Source: Microbacterium sp. AG238 (lineage in GTDB: Bacteria; Actinomycetota; Actinomycetes; Actinomycetales; Microbacteriaceae). From it: 64,000 nucleotides of DNA. The notes beneath the pieces were generated by a model. That model saw nothing but the letters and a program-made list of their open reading frames with translations. It did no database searches and was not told the DNA's origin. The position numbers and the translations under genes were made by a program. The stretch's first letter is position 1; the number at the start of each line of letters is the position of its first letter. The stretch is taken from NCBI RefSeq assembly GCF_003610405.1, contig NZ_RAQC01000001.1, forward strand, positions 2,232,001 to 2,296,000, written 5' to 3'. Below, piece by piece: positions 34,753-43,419 of the stretch.

Positions 34753-35651
34753 TTGAAGCGTTGTTCCGCGGCCCTTGCGCTGTCCCCAGTGAGCACCGCG
34801 GCGATGACGCGGCTTTCGGGTTCTGCGGCTTTCGTACCGTTGGAGACCTACGGTGACGCATCCCTGGGTGCCGTCACCGGCGGGAACCGGTACTTTGCCC
34901 TGTCACCTGCCTGCGTCCGTGAGCTCGGTATCCCGTAGCGGGATTTGTTGCGCATCAGCCCTCCTGGCAGCTCGCACTTGCGTGGTCTCGCACTCACTCG
35001 CAGTGCGATGGACCGGTTGGGGCGGGAAGGGCAGCCGATCTGGTTGCTGTATCCCAGCGCGAAGCCGGCGGCCGCGACGCTGCGGCATATCGCCGAGGGC
35101 CACCGCACCGGCGCCGACCAGGCGTACAAGTGCCGGGTGCGCAACCCGTGTTGGCGGGTGCCAGCCCTTCGGGCCCCCGACCTGTTCCTGACCTACATGA
35201 ACGCCGACACCGCCCGCCTCACCACAAACACCGTCGGTGCCCGTCGCCTCAACAGCGTCCACGGCGTGTACCTCACCGACGAGCACCGCGACCTCGCACG
35301 TGACGTTCTGCCGATCGCGTCGCTGAACTCGACGACTCTGCTCTCCGCCGACCTCGTCGGCCGCTCCTACGGTGGCGGGATCTTGAAGATCGAACGTCGC
35401 GAGTCTGATCGGTGGTGGATGCCCGCACCCGCCCTGCTTGCGCAGCACCGCGTCGCGCTGGCCGCGTTGAAGCCGCGCGTGCAGCGCCTGCTCATAGCCC
35501 GAAACCTCCCAGGCGCGCGGTCGAACTTGTTGATGAAGTCCTGTTCCACAACGTGCTCTCCGATGATGAGCTGGCCGCGATCGCGGGAGATCACCAGGCA
35601 CTGACGACCCGCCGGACGGTCCGTGGACGCAGCGGTGGGGGAGCGGTGTGA
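34753..35651 (+). pseudogene. Adenine-specific DNA methyltransferase C-terminal remnant
   Basis: Translation in one frame gives GDASLGAVTGGNRYFALSPA, an in-frame TAG at 34936-34938, then LLRISPPGSSHLRGLALTRS, AYKCRVRNPCWRVPALRAPD, LFLTYMNADTARLTTNTVGA, LNSVHGVYL, VGRSYGGGILKIERRE. These are the target-recognition-side segments of Eco57I-like/N6-adenine methyltransferases of type II systems. The catalytic N-terminal half is absent, and near 35505 a frameshift moves to the frame ending VRGRSGGGAV at 35651. The TGATG junction with the next gene shows the old operon. Bases 34609-34752 hold nothing recognisable. Confidence 0.75.
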
Positions 35652-36547
35652 TGGCCACGCGAGACGACTCGTTCACCCCGTTCGATGACGCACTTGCTGC
35701 CGCAGATCTCAGCGACCCGTGGGTGCATGGGCGCGGTGATGCCCCGACTACCATCCGATTACGGGCTGCTGGCGAAGCTGCTCACATCCCGGTTGCTGCA
35801 GGCAAGGGGTGAGCGACGGGTGCGCTCGCGAATGGGGCGCACTCGTGGCTTGCGCACGAGCTGCGCCGTTGCGGGTTCAGACCAGACGAAGTGTGGCCAC
35901 GAGCCACGCGCCCGCGCATCCTTCCGCGCGACATCGCGCTGCTCCTGGAGAAGCTGCCCCGGCAGCTGTCGGACGAGGTACGCGCAAGAGTCATGGCCAT
36001 GCCTGTGGTTGCGCCGACAGACGCGAAGATCCTCGGCCGCGCTTACGAGAAATAGGTCGACGTCGAGATCTCCCGATGGGACCGCGGGCCAGAACTGCTG
36101 CTGTCGACCAAGACGCAGATTTCCTCGTTCGGTAAGAACCTCTCGAATCGTTTCGAACAGGCATACGGTGACGCCGGCAACCTCCGCAGCCGCCACCCCC
36201 TCGCCGCAGTCGGACTCTTCTTCGCACAGAGATCCACGATCCTCACCGACGAACCAGACGCGTATGAACGCACCGTCGACATGATCCGTAAACTCCGCGA
36301 CCTCGGCGGCGCCAACGGCTACACCGCCACCGGCCTCGCCCTCGTCGGCTGGTCCGGCGAAGGCTCAATCGTGAGAGTCGAACTCGACCAAGTCCCGCAT
36401 GACGTGCGGCCAGAGCAGTTCATGACGCGCATGATCGAGCAAGTCATCTCCGCGATTTCCGTGTCGCTGCACACAGAGGTCCGAAGCCTCATCGAGCGTC
36501 GTGGGCTGGCCGTGGTCGAAGAAGATGACGTGACTAACTTGTCCTAG
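35651..36547 (+). pseudogene. Type II restriction endonuclease remnant
   Basis: Starts MATRDDSFTPFDDALAAADL, stops at TGA 35810-35812, continues in the same frame (SWLAHELRRCGFRPDEVW), stops again at TAG 36053-36055, and continues ELLLSTKTQISSFGKNLSNR, LAAVGLFFAQRSTILTDEPD to the end at 36547. The order after a methyltransferase and the STKTQ-SSFGKN segment fit a type II endonuclease of XamI-like kind, though the exact family is uncertain. Two stops and probable frameshifts near 35740 and 35812 make it inactive. Confidence 0.7.
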
Positions 36548-36590
36548 TAGGCTCGACAGGCGCCAATGGTGGCCGGCCGGGGGAGGCAAC

Positions 36591-38078
36591 GTGTCAACGG
36601 AAGATTTCGACGTCGACGCTGATGCAGATCAGCTGATGTTGTCTGATCTTGACAATGACGACCTCGCTGATCGTATGGGGCAGTTGGACCAGAACACCGT
36701 CGGTGACGACGTTGTGATCAGTTTCATACCTCAGCAGGATGATCAGCTGGGCGTCGAGGTGCTGCGCTATGATACGGCGCGCGGTATTCTTAGGTTCCGG
36801 CCGCTGTCGTTGAGATCCGGGAGCTATGAGAAGCAGTTCCGCGGTATAACCGAACTGCAAGTCGAGAACACGAGCTGGGATCCGCTCAATCACTCAGCAG
36901 AACATGCCCAGTATGGCCTACTTTATGAAACAGGGCTCCCCAAGGGCTTCAGTTCCATCTACGCGTTCGGCTTGGGTGTGGCCCGGGACTACCGAGGCTT
37001 ACTAGACGAGATCGAAAACCGTTCGGGCTGCTCGACCGTGCGCTTCGTGGTCAATGACGACGAAGGTCCCGACAGTGATGGAGATGTTTTCCGGGTGGCT
37101 TTGAGTCGGTTCGAGGCATACCGGGCCGCGGTGGATCGTAGTCGCAGCCGTGGCCGCGTGGCCGTACATCGCGTCATCCAATCTGACACGCACAACGCCG
37201 TTGCCAATCTGTTCGGTCTAACCGAGGTGACCCCCAAATACACGCGCCATCCGGTGATCCGCGCCCTTACCGAAGAGGTTGAAACGGGCCACGTCGTTAG
37301 TGCCCAGGACCGCAATCTCCTTGCAGACGCGGTGACGTCCGAGGCGCCGAAGATCGGCGTCGACTCACCAACCCGGTTGGTGCAGCTCCGTGAAGACATC
37401 GAGCTGGCGTCGTTGAATACGCTGATCGACAGATTCCAAGCCGATCTTGACGGCACTCATAACCGAGATGAAGGGCACTGGCAGAAGTTTTTCAACGCCA
37501 ACCGTTTTGCGCTGCAGCTACTCTTCTCGACTCCGATTGTGGTTGAGCTGGAACATGCCACGGTTCAGGCCGCGGACATCGAGGGCCGAGGTTCCCGTAT
37601 CACCGACTTTCTCTGCGCGAACGCAATCACGCGTACCGCGGTCGTCGTGGAGATAAAGACGCCCGCAGCGGCTTTGGTCAGCTCCACTGCTTACCGGGGC
37701 AGGGGGACAGACTCCGCGGTTTTTGCGCCGCATGGAGAACTCGTCGGACCGATAGCGCAACTGCAATCACAGTTAGCATCCGTGTCTCAGAGTCTTGCGG
37801 CGCGCTTAAGTCCAGCGAATCAGATCGACGCGTGGAATGATCTGCGGGGCGGCGTCATCACCGGTAGAGTGTCTTCCCTCGACGAGCTGCAGCGAGATTC
37901 TTTTTTGCGATACCGGGCTGGTCTGACTAATGTTACCGTGCTGGGATACGATGAAGTCCTTGAGCGACTGAAGTCACTCCGCGACATGCTGGAGAAGCCC
38001 CCATCTGAGGGGAAGCCCCCATCTGAGGGGAAGCCCCAGCCTTCTTCGGTGGCAACTGACAGCGCAAACCGGAGCTGA
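36591..38078 (+). CDS. sduA: Shedu-type anti-phage nuclease (SduA, DUF4263)
   Basis: 495 residues from GTG 36591 with GGGGGAGG upstream. Residues about 290-430 are the Shedu DUF4263 nuclease domain: Glu294 in DEGHWQKFFNANRFALQLLF, Asp339 in SRITDFLCA, Glu354 and Lys356 in VVEIKTP, and Gln390 in AQLQSQL, i.e. a PD-(D/E)XK site. The N-terminal 280 residues are acidic and family-specific, probably for sensing. The C-terminus has an 18-bp direct repeat (37993-38028, PPSEGK units). Single-gene Shedu systems protect against phages. The gene is less GC-rich than its surroundings, a sign of transfer. Confidence 0.85.
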   Translation: MSTEDFDVDADADQLMLSDLDNDDLADRMGQLDQNTVGDDVVISFIPQQDDQLGVEVLRYDTARGILRFRPLSLRSGSYEKQFRGITELQVENTSWDPLNHSAEHAQYGLLYETGLPKGFSSIYAFGLGVARDYRGLLDEIENRSGCSTVRFVVNDDEGPDSDGDVFRVALSRFEAYRAAVDRSRSRGRVAVHRVIQSDTHNAVANLFGLTEVTPKYTRHPVIRALTEEVETGHVVSAQDRNLLADAVTSEAPKIGVDSPTRLVQLREDIELASLNTLIDRFQADLDGTHNRDEGHWQKFFNANRFALQLLFSTPIVVELEHATVQAADIEGRGSRITDFLCANAITRTAVVVEIKTPAAALVSSTAYRGRGTDSAVFAPHGELVGPIAQLQSQLASVSQSLAARLSPANQIDAWNDLRGGVITGRVSSLDELQRDSFLRYRAGLTNVTVLGYDEVLERLKSLRDMLEKPPSEGKPPSEGKPQPSSVATDSANRS

Positions 38079-38214
38079 CCCGGAGTGCCGGCGTCCCAGC
38101 GAGGTGCAGGTTCAGGGACGTCGATGATGTGTGCTGATCCTCACGTGCTCCGCAACTGACAAAACGTTGACTATCGGACCGGACGTGATCTCATCTGATC
38201 TGCGCAGCGTCGAG

Positions 38215-38679
38215 CTAAGAGTCGACTACTCGACCAGACAGCCCCACTCGATAGAGCCGGAAGCGCTCCCGCGCATCGCGACATCGACGAATCTCATCGC
38301 GGAACTCCGGGTCTGCCGGAAGGTACGTCGTGCCAGCCCAGTACTGCTCCCACGTCTGCGGCGTGAGTTCGGCACCGTCGGCGGGTGGAAAGTGCGAGTC
38401 AATGTAATTCCTAAAGCGCTCGACGGCGCCAGCAGCCGCGTACCCGGGGCTACCGGCATACGCCTGACGGAACCCGCTGGGGAATCGCATCAAGATTCGA
38501 AACCGCCCCCTGTGGGCAGCATCGAGACCATGGTTGGCTATGACTAGGTGATGCTCGTCCTGCCAACCCACAGTCCATTCGACGTCGTGCGGCTCCGTCG
38601 TGCGATCCTCGTTGCGCCGCGGCACGGCGTGGGCTTCATCTGCAGTGCGTCCCACCGGCGGCGATGGCCCACCGGGCAT
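38215..38679 (-). CDS. Hypothetical protein
   Basis: 154 residues, soluble, with EWTVGWQDEHHLVIANHGLD and a Tyr/Phe/Arg-rich C-terminal half (RFRNYIDSHFPPADGAELTP). No family recognised. A GTG at 38625 would give 136 residues and avoid the divergent overlap with the SHOCT gene. Bases 38079-38214 show nothing. Confidence 0.45.
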   Translation of the reverse strand: MPGGPSPPVGRTADEAHAVPRRNEDRTTEPHDVEWTVGWQDEHHLVIANHGLDAAHRGRFRILMRFPSGFRQAYAGSPGYAAAGAVERFRNYIDSHFPPADGAELTPQTWEQYWAGTTYLPADPEFRDEIRRCRDARERFRLYRVGLSGRVVDS

Positions 38680-38918
38680 CCGAGCAGGCTGAGGTATGCG
38701 TGCCGCAGCACGAGCCGACTCTTGCTGTTGCCGAGATGGCTCGAGTGCTGTCCGTCAGCCCGGACAGCATCTATCGCTGGGCGCGCTTTCGCTCCGCGGC
38801 GGCTCCAGTGGCCGACCCGATCGCGCAGATTGAGCGGTTGGCTGAGCTGCGAGACAAGGGGATTCTCAGCGAGAATGAGTTCCAGGCGCAAAAGACCCAA
38901 CTCCTCTCCAATCTCTAA
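38664..38918 (+). CDS. Small protein with HTH-like and SHOCT segments
   Basis: 84 residues. The C-terminal DPIAQIERLAELRDKGILSE plus NEFQAQKTQLLSNL is a clear SHOCT motif, which links to oligomerisation or targeting. Before it, VAEMARVLSVSPDSIYRWAR looks like a small helix-turn-helix. It may be a fragment of a longer protein; the start is weakly supported and overlaps the divergent gene's start. Confidence 0.5.
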   Translation: MAHRASEQAEVCVPQHEPTLAVAEMARVLSVSPDSIYRWARFRSAAAPVADPIAQIERLAELRDKGILSENEFQAQKTQLLSNL

Positions 38919-38970
38919 CGAGGTTCGGCGAGGGTGAGGAGGCCGAGCGCGCTGAACCAGCTCGATCCGG

Positions 38971-38976
38971 TAGGTT
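38971..38976 (+). promoter_or_regulatory. Leaderless -10 element TAGGTT
   Basis: TAGGTT, six bases, ATG 38983. Confidence 0.5.
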
Positions 38977-38982
38977 CCGAGG

Positions 38983-39885
38983 ATGGACGTCGACCCGGAC
39001 ACCGGCCGCACCGCGCTGACGCGCGACGAGACTGAGCCGTGGGTCCAGGTGGCTTTGAGTGCGCGCGTTATGCAGCGCACGCTCAGACAGATCCCTATTC
39101 CGGCTCCGGGATCGCTGCTCGACGGCGCCCGAGCGTTCTTCCCCGATGAGACAGCGGCCGACTGGTGTCGCTCGTTTCTTGCCGCCGCGCTGGAGCACCT
39201 CGTGATGTGGGCGGACTACGCAACGCCGCTGAAGTATCACCCGGAGGCTGCTGTCGAGTTCGCGTTGCGCCCGGCCCAGACGCTCGCGCGTGCCGCCCTG
39301 GAGTCGGCGTCACAGGCCGTTTGGGTGCTGTCGACGCAGGACGTGCGCGAAGCGTCGCGGCGACATGTTTCCCTTGTGCTGGCTGACTGGCAGGAACAGG
39401 GGAAGGCCGCGACCGATCCCGAGGTGAAAGCGAAGCTCACGCAGCGCCGGGCCGACGCGCTGCGCCTCGTCGGTGGGGACGAGAAGAAGTTCAGGGCGCC
39501 GCTCTACATCGACCTGGTGAAGGATGCCGCTGCTCACGTTCGGACGCAGCTGCCTGACGCTCTCGTGCAGGATGATGGTGCCGTGGAGCGCTTATGGCGC
39601 GCGTCCGCCGGTTCAGCGCACGGCAAGAGATGGCCGGCATCCGAATTGACGTTGACCTTCGATGCCGGGGGGTACCACATCACCATGCCGGATCCGGCTG
39701 CGATTACCGCGATACTCAAGCTCGCAGATGCCGTGATGACCTACGGTGTGATGCGCTTCGCTGACTTCTCCGGCCACTACGAGCACTTGTCGACTTGGCA
39801 GCGCGCGGCGTTGGCCGAAGTCTACGGAACACTGCCCTTGCTACCGGGGGCGCCCGCGGAACCGCCGAACTCGACTGGAGGGTAG
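38983..39885 (+). CDS. Hypothetical protein
   Basis: 300 residues, helical and soluble, no membrane segment. Notable segments: LEHLVMWADYATPLKYHPEA, ARAALESASQAVWVLSTQDV and WRASAGSAHGKRWPASELTL. The last, with a conserved-looking SxxxHGxxW, recalls proteins of unknown function in actinobacterial islands that carry a HEPN-like or DUF5677-like fold, but I cannot claim it. Leaderless start. Confidence 0.6.
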   Translation: MDVDPDTGRTALTRDETEPWVQVALSARVMQRTLRQIPIPAPGSLLDGARAFFPDETAADWCRSFLAAALEHLVMWADYATPLKYHPEAAVEFALRPAQTLARAALESASQAVWVLSTQDVREASRRHVSLVLADWQEQGKAATDPEVKAKLTQRRADALRLVGGDEKKFRAPLYIDLVKDAAAHVRTQLPDALVQDDGAVERLWRASAGSAHGKRWPASELTLTFDAGGYHITMPDPAAITAILKLADAVMTYGVMRFADFSGHYEHLSTWQRAALAEVYGTLPLLPGAPAEPPNSTGG

Positions 39886-39950
39886 CCGGATCTAGGCTCG
39901 CCCGGCACGACCGGTCACTGCGGCGCGGCCTCTAGCCCTATCTCTAGGAG

Positions 39951-39976
39951 CTGCCAGAAACGATCGTTTTTGGCAG
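39951..39976. promoter_or_regulatory. 26-bp operator-like palindrome
   Basis: CTGCCAGAAACG-AT and its complement around ATCG, one mismatched pair only, ending six bases before the ATG of the tiny HTH gene. Placement suggests autoregulation. Confidence 0.6.
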
Positions 39977-39982
39977 ACTCAC

Positions 39983-40141
39983 ATGCATTCCCTTGAACGG
40001 CTTGCAGAGGTCACCGGCATAACTTCGCGGGAGGTAGAACGACGCCTACACCCGACCTCGCCCGCCGGGCTGACCGTGGCGGAGCTCAACGCGATCGCCA
40101 TCGCCCTCGACGTGCACGCGTGTGAGCTGCTGCGCGGCTGA
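39983..40141 (+). CDS. Tiny XRE-like DNA-binding protein (52 aa)
   Basis: Short gene with residues LERLAEVTGITSREVERRL forming a helix-turn-helix and LTVAELNAIAIALDVHACEL the following helices, as in a minimal Cro-like domain. The start ATG 39983 directly follows the 26-bp palindrome. It lies just ahead of the Schlafen-like gene and may regulate it. Confidence 0.6.
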   Translation: MHSLERLAEVTGITSREVERRLHPTSPAGLTVAELNAIAIALDVHACELLRG

Positions 40142-40211
40142 CTCTGATGCTACCCAGCAGCGGGCATAGGCTCGTGGCGCATGTCCGCACTGATCCGTAG
40201 CTCACACGCAA

Positions 40212-40217
40212 TACGAT
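40212..40217 (+). promoter_or_regulatory. Leaderless -10 element TACGAT
   Basis: TACGAT, six bases, GTG 40224. Confidence 0.6.
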
Positions 40218-40223
40218 GAGCGC

Positions 40224-41501
40224 GTGCTACGAACCCCCTTGCATCAGCTGCTCGGCGTGAATGCGGGGCCGCTCACAGAGCAGATGATCGATGCCGCGAT
40301 CACTCAAGGTCTTGTCGAGTCGGACCAACTGGATTGGAAGAAGCACCTACCGAGCGAACGGGACTTCAAGACCTCCGACATCGTCAAAGACATCGCGGCG
40401 TTCGCGAACAGCGGCGGAGGTGTCCTCATATTCGGCGTCAAGGAAACCCAGAAGGCTGCTTCGGGTCGCGTCGACGCCGGCGATCTCAACGAAAGCTATG
40501 AGCGCACCATTCAGGCTGTGAGCTATAGCTCGATCTCACCCCCAGTTCTCGGAGTGCGATCCCATAAGATCCCCGTCGCGGGAGATGAACGCCTTGCGGC
40601 CATCGTCGTGCCAGCCAGTGTTGACGGTCCACATCTAATCTTCGACGCCAACAAACAATCGTTCAGCGCGCCCCTCCGTGTCAGTTCCGACACGCAGTGG
40701 ATGAACGAACGCCTCCTCGAGGCCAGCTACCGCGCTCGTTTCGAGGCCGCACGCCGTGGACGCGAGCAGTTGGAAGCACTGTATATGGACATGGCCGGTT
40801 CGCTCGAGCCTCGGAAGAATGCCGTCCTGGTGGGCGCGGCAAGGCCCGTATCGCAAGGAGCGCCCCCGAGGCGACGCGACCGTCCCGAGATCGGCGCTCT
40901 GGCCGCGCAGGCGCAGAACGATGCCTGGTACTGGCTTTTGCAAGACGACTATCAACCACTCACCGACGTCGCCGGCCACAACGCCCTCCCTGGTCTACGC
41001 GGATGGGTTCTACCGCCACGCGACCCCGCCTCCTGGCGAGGCGCGCGTGCTGCGATCTTCGACGACGGGGCGGTTGGGTTGGCTTGGGAAGCCGGCAGTC
41101 ACCGCTACGGCGCCACAGGCGACAACTTGCCGGCAAACCATGTGCCTGCGGACGCGGTAGAAGGGTTCATAGCAGCTCTTCTCGCGCTGATCAGGACCGT
41201 CGCGGAAGACGCACCTGCTGGGGATGTGGAACTGCTCGTGGGTGTGGAATGGAGGCCGTCCGACTACACGCCCTTAGGCGATGAGCGTCTGTTCTTCGAG
41301 CCGCATTACGACTTCATGGGGGGAGGTAGCTCCTCAACTCCCCTTGGCGGTCGCTACCGTCCGGTCCATCGTGTCGTCGATCCGCAGCAGGAGGAATCGG
41401 TGTTCATACACACCGTCGTCGATGTCGCGACCGACTGTCTGAATCAGGCCGGCATCAGACACCTCGGAAGGCTCACCACCGAGCTACCGCCGCGGCGGTA
41501 G
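40224..41501 (+). CDS. Schlafen-type AlbA_2 domain protein
   Basis: 425 residues. Residues about 25-150 are an AlbA_2 (Schlafen AAA-like) domain: ESDQLDWKKHL with Glu/Asp of the usual E-x-x-x-x-E/D-x-K pattern, DIVKDIAAFANSGGGVLIFG, then GDERLAAIVVPAS. The C-terminal 250 residues (ALYMDMAGSLEPRKNAVLVG onward) match nothing I know; they are rich in Trp and acidic residues. Prokaryotic AlbA_2 proteins act as RNases or regulators in some defence systems. Location between Shedu and nuclease genes favours a defence role, by inference. Confidence 0.75.
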   Translation: MLRTPLHQLLGVNAGPLTEQMIDAAITQGLVESDQLDWKKHLPSERDFKTSDIVKDIAAFANSGGGVLIFGVKETQKAASGRVDAGDLNESYERTIQAVSYSSISPPVLGVRSHKIPVAGDERLAAIVVPASVDGPHLIFDANKQSFSAPLRVSSDTQWMNERLLEASYRARFEAARRGREQLEALYMDMAGSLEPRKNAVLVGAARPVSQGAPPRRRDRPEIGALAAQAQNDAWYWLLQDDYQPLTDVAGHNALPGLRGWVLPPRDPASWRGARAAIFDDGAVGLAWEAGSHRYGATGDNLPANHVPADAVEGFIAALLALIRTVAEDAPAGDVELLVGVEWRPSDYTPLGDERLFFEPHYDFMGGGSSSTPLGGRYRPVHRVVDPQQEESVFIHTVVDVATDCLNQAGIRHLGRLTTELPPRR

Positions 41502-41760
41502 CTACGGCAAGCTGGGCGAACTGCCGCGATGTGATCGAAGCTGCGGCCCTCATTGCGCATCCGCCTCGCGTCCGCGACATTCTTCGGGGTCAGCTTTGAC
41601 GGCCGGCCACCAACACGTCCCTGCGCCTTAGCATGCGCGAGTCCGCGCATCGTGTTCTCTCAGATCGTGTCGACGCGGAGCTGCGCGAACACGGCGACCA
41701 TGCCGAACAGAGCGCGACCCATCGGGGTCGTAGTGTCGATCATCGGTTCCGTCGACGCGG
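41444..41760 (-). pseudogene. Serine recombinase (resolvase) remnant
   Basis: Reading from 41760 leftwards: TTTPMGRALFGMVAVFAQLR, VDTI, in-frame TGA (41660-41662), ENTMRGLAHAKAQGRVGGRP, SKLTPKNVADARRMRNEGRS, FDHIAA. This is the end of a Tn3/Hin-type resolvase catalytic domain and start of its HTH. Both the N-terminus and the final HTH are missing; the frame then runs into the Schlafen gene's 3' end. Confidence 0.75.
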
Positions 41761-41796
41761 GAGGCGGCACCCGCATCTACGCAGCGCGACTCCCTC

Positions 41797-42129
41797 GCCT
41801 CGCACGGACGCTCGTTCCCGGTGACGTCGGCCGATGGCGGCGAGCTGATGGCCACGTTCGATCAGCTCTGCCGCACACCGACCTCAACGGTCGGGTACCT
41901 GCAATGGTCCCGCGCCTTCACCCGCTGGTCGATAACGGATATCCCGCCGTTCAGCGCCGCCGATCCCGAACCACAGCAACGCTTCATCAACCTCGTTGAC
42001 GTGCTCGTGAACGCCGACATTTCGGTCGGATTCTCAGCGCACGTCGACCTCGACGCCTTCCTGGCCGACGCCTCTCAGCGCTCCGACGCCTCCGCATGGC
42101 GAGTCGCCTGCGGTTGTTGCAAAGCGTGA
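41797..42129 (+). pseudogene. AFG1/ZapE-family ATPase C-terminal fragment
   Basis: About 95 residues beginning SFPVTSADGGELMATFDQLC and including QRFINLVDVLVNADISVGFS, the typical end of AFG1-like (ZapE) ATPases. The Walker motifs are absent, and at about 42095 a frameshift replaces the expected ending (MASRLRLLQS is in another frame). A host-type gene fragment stranded in the island. Bases 42130-42254 hold nothing recognisable. Confidence 0.7.
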
Positions 42130-42254
42130 CCGTTCCGAAAATCAGCACCTAAGTCTGATCGCTCATGACCTCGGTCTCGATACAGCCTGTGTTTACGGAC
42201 CGCCCCTAACGAGCTTGCCCGCGTCGTGCCGCAATCGATCGGTTTCGGACCCGT

Positions 42255-42584
42255 TCAGTGCTGGGTCGAGATGAGGAAGCTGAACGCGCCGAGAAGGGCC
42301 GCGGGCGCACCGAAGACCACCATGAAGACGTCAAGCAACAGTGCTTGGTTTCTGTGCGTCCGTTGCTGGGCCTCCACCGCAGTAGGAGCGTCGTCCCTGT
42401 GCATCCAGATCGTCAGAACCATCCTCCACAGACCTAGGCCAACCGCGACCAGGGCGTATACGAACACCCAGAAGCGACGGCCCTCTCCGTCGCCGGCCAA
42501 GGGGATGAAGCCGACTGCGATCAGAACGACGACAAAGAAGATTGCGACGAGAGCTTTGAGTACGGAGCGGGTTTCCTGAGACAC
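42255..42584 (-). CDS. Small membrane protein
   Basis: 109 residues from GTG 42584 with three membrane helices (LKALVAIFFVVVLIAVGFI, VFVYALVAVGLGLWRMVLT, ALLLDVFMVVFGAPAALLGA) joined by short charged loops. No family recognised. A start at 42593 is equally possible. Confidence 0.55.
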   Translation of the reverse strand: MSQETRSVLKALVAIFFVVVLIAVGFIPLAGDGEGRRFWVFVYALVAVGLGLWRMVLTIWMHRDDAPTAVEAQQRTHRNQALLLDVFMVVFGAPAALLGAFSFLISTQH

Positions 42585-42698
42585 GTGAGGCACCCCGTCA
42601 ACATACGGCCTGACGCCCTGTTTGTGCGAACCCGATCGGTTTCGCACCAGGGGCTTCTATCCGCGTATTCGCCCGCAGCGCCCGCGGATAGCCCGAAG

Positions 42699-43049
42699 TC
42701 ACGCCAGTTCGGTGACGAACCCCAGCTTGTTCCCATCGGGATCGGTCAGGGTGAAGAACCCTACGACACCCTCGAAGCGCTGCACCTCGGATACATCGAG
42801 GCCGAGACCGGCGAACCGCGCATGCTCGGCGGGCGCGTCCGGCACGCTCAAATTCAGCGAGATGCCTTCCACTCCGGCGTGATCCGGGTCGAGTGCGAGT
42901 TGAAGCCAAATGGGCCCAAGGTTGAACTCGACAAGGCCCTCCAGGGGCGCGAGGTGAACGGCTTTCAGGCTGAGCACAGACCGATACCAGGACGTGGCAG
43001 CGTCGAGATCGCGGACAGGGATTCCCACAGTGGCGGCTTTCAGCTCCAT
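42699..43049 (-). CDS. VOC-family (glyoxalase fold) protein
   Basis: 116 residues with both glyoxalase half-domains: ATVGIPVRDLDAATSWYRSV and VVGFFTLTDPDGNKLGFV. ATG 43049 has TAGGTT six bases upstream. Members include dioxygenases and antibiotic-binding proteins; nothing here decides between them. It is cargo of the island. Confidence 0.8.
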   Translation of the reverse strand: MELKAATVGIPVRDLDAATSWYRSVLSLKAVHLAPLEGLVEFNLGPIWLQLALDPDHAGVEGISLNLSVPDAPAEHARFAGLGLDVSEVQRFEGVVGFFTLTDPDGNKLGFVTELA

Positions 43050-43224
43050 GATGTCAACCTAGCTGCAACAAGCCAGCACTACCTCTGCTGCGCTAACAGC
43101 GCGGTCCGAAATCGATCGTTCCGACAGGCTCGTTGACTCAGCCCCGCGCACCACCTTTACATCCGCGGTACCGCGGGCGCGCTGGTTGTGTTGCCCTTTC
43201 TTGGACCACGACGCCGCAAGCGGG

Positions 43225-43230
43225 TACGGT
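43225..43230 (+). promoter_or_regulatory. Leaderless -10 element TACGGT of the RiPP operon
   Basis: TACGGT, six bases, ATG 43237; this sets the start of the precursor gene. Confidence 0.55.
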
Positions 43231-43236
43231 TCGGTT

Positions 43237-43419
43237 ATGAAAGATGCAGACGAACCTAGTTCGCGGCCGTCCAGCCTGTACGGCGTGCTGAACGTTGAGC
43301 TTGCCGATCGCCCGCGGCCACCGAGCCCGTCGACGTCCCTGACCGCAACGATCGAGACAGTCGATAACGATCGTGCGATGGCCGTGGCATTCACCGGGAC
43401 GGGTCTCCCAGTTCCGTGA
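43237..43419 (+). CDS. Putative ATP-grasp-modified RiPP precursor peptide
   Basis: 60 residues. The N-terminal part has SSLYGVLNVELADRPRPPSP, the C-terminal part STSLTATIETVDNDRAMAVA ending TGTGLPVP. Threonine/serine residues near acidic ones in the tail are what omega-ester or amide macrocyclisation needs. Its stop overlaps the ATP-grasp gene's GTG, so peptide and enzyme are made together. The layout agrees with the actinobacterial ATP-grasp target family (precursor followed directly by its ligase). The peptide is assigned by context and composition. Confidence 0.65.
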   Translation: MKDADEPSSRPSSLYGVLNVELADRPRPPSPSTSLTATIETVDNDRAMAVAFTGTGLPVP

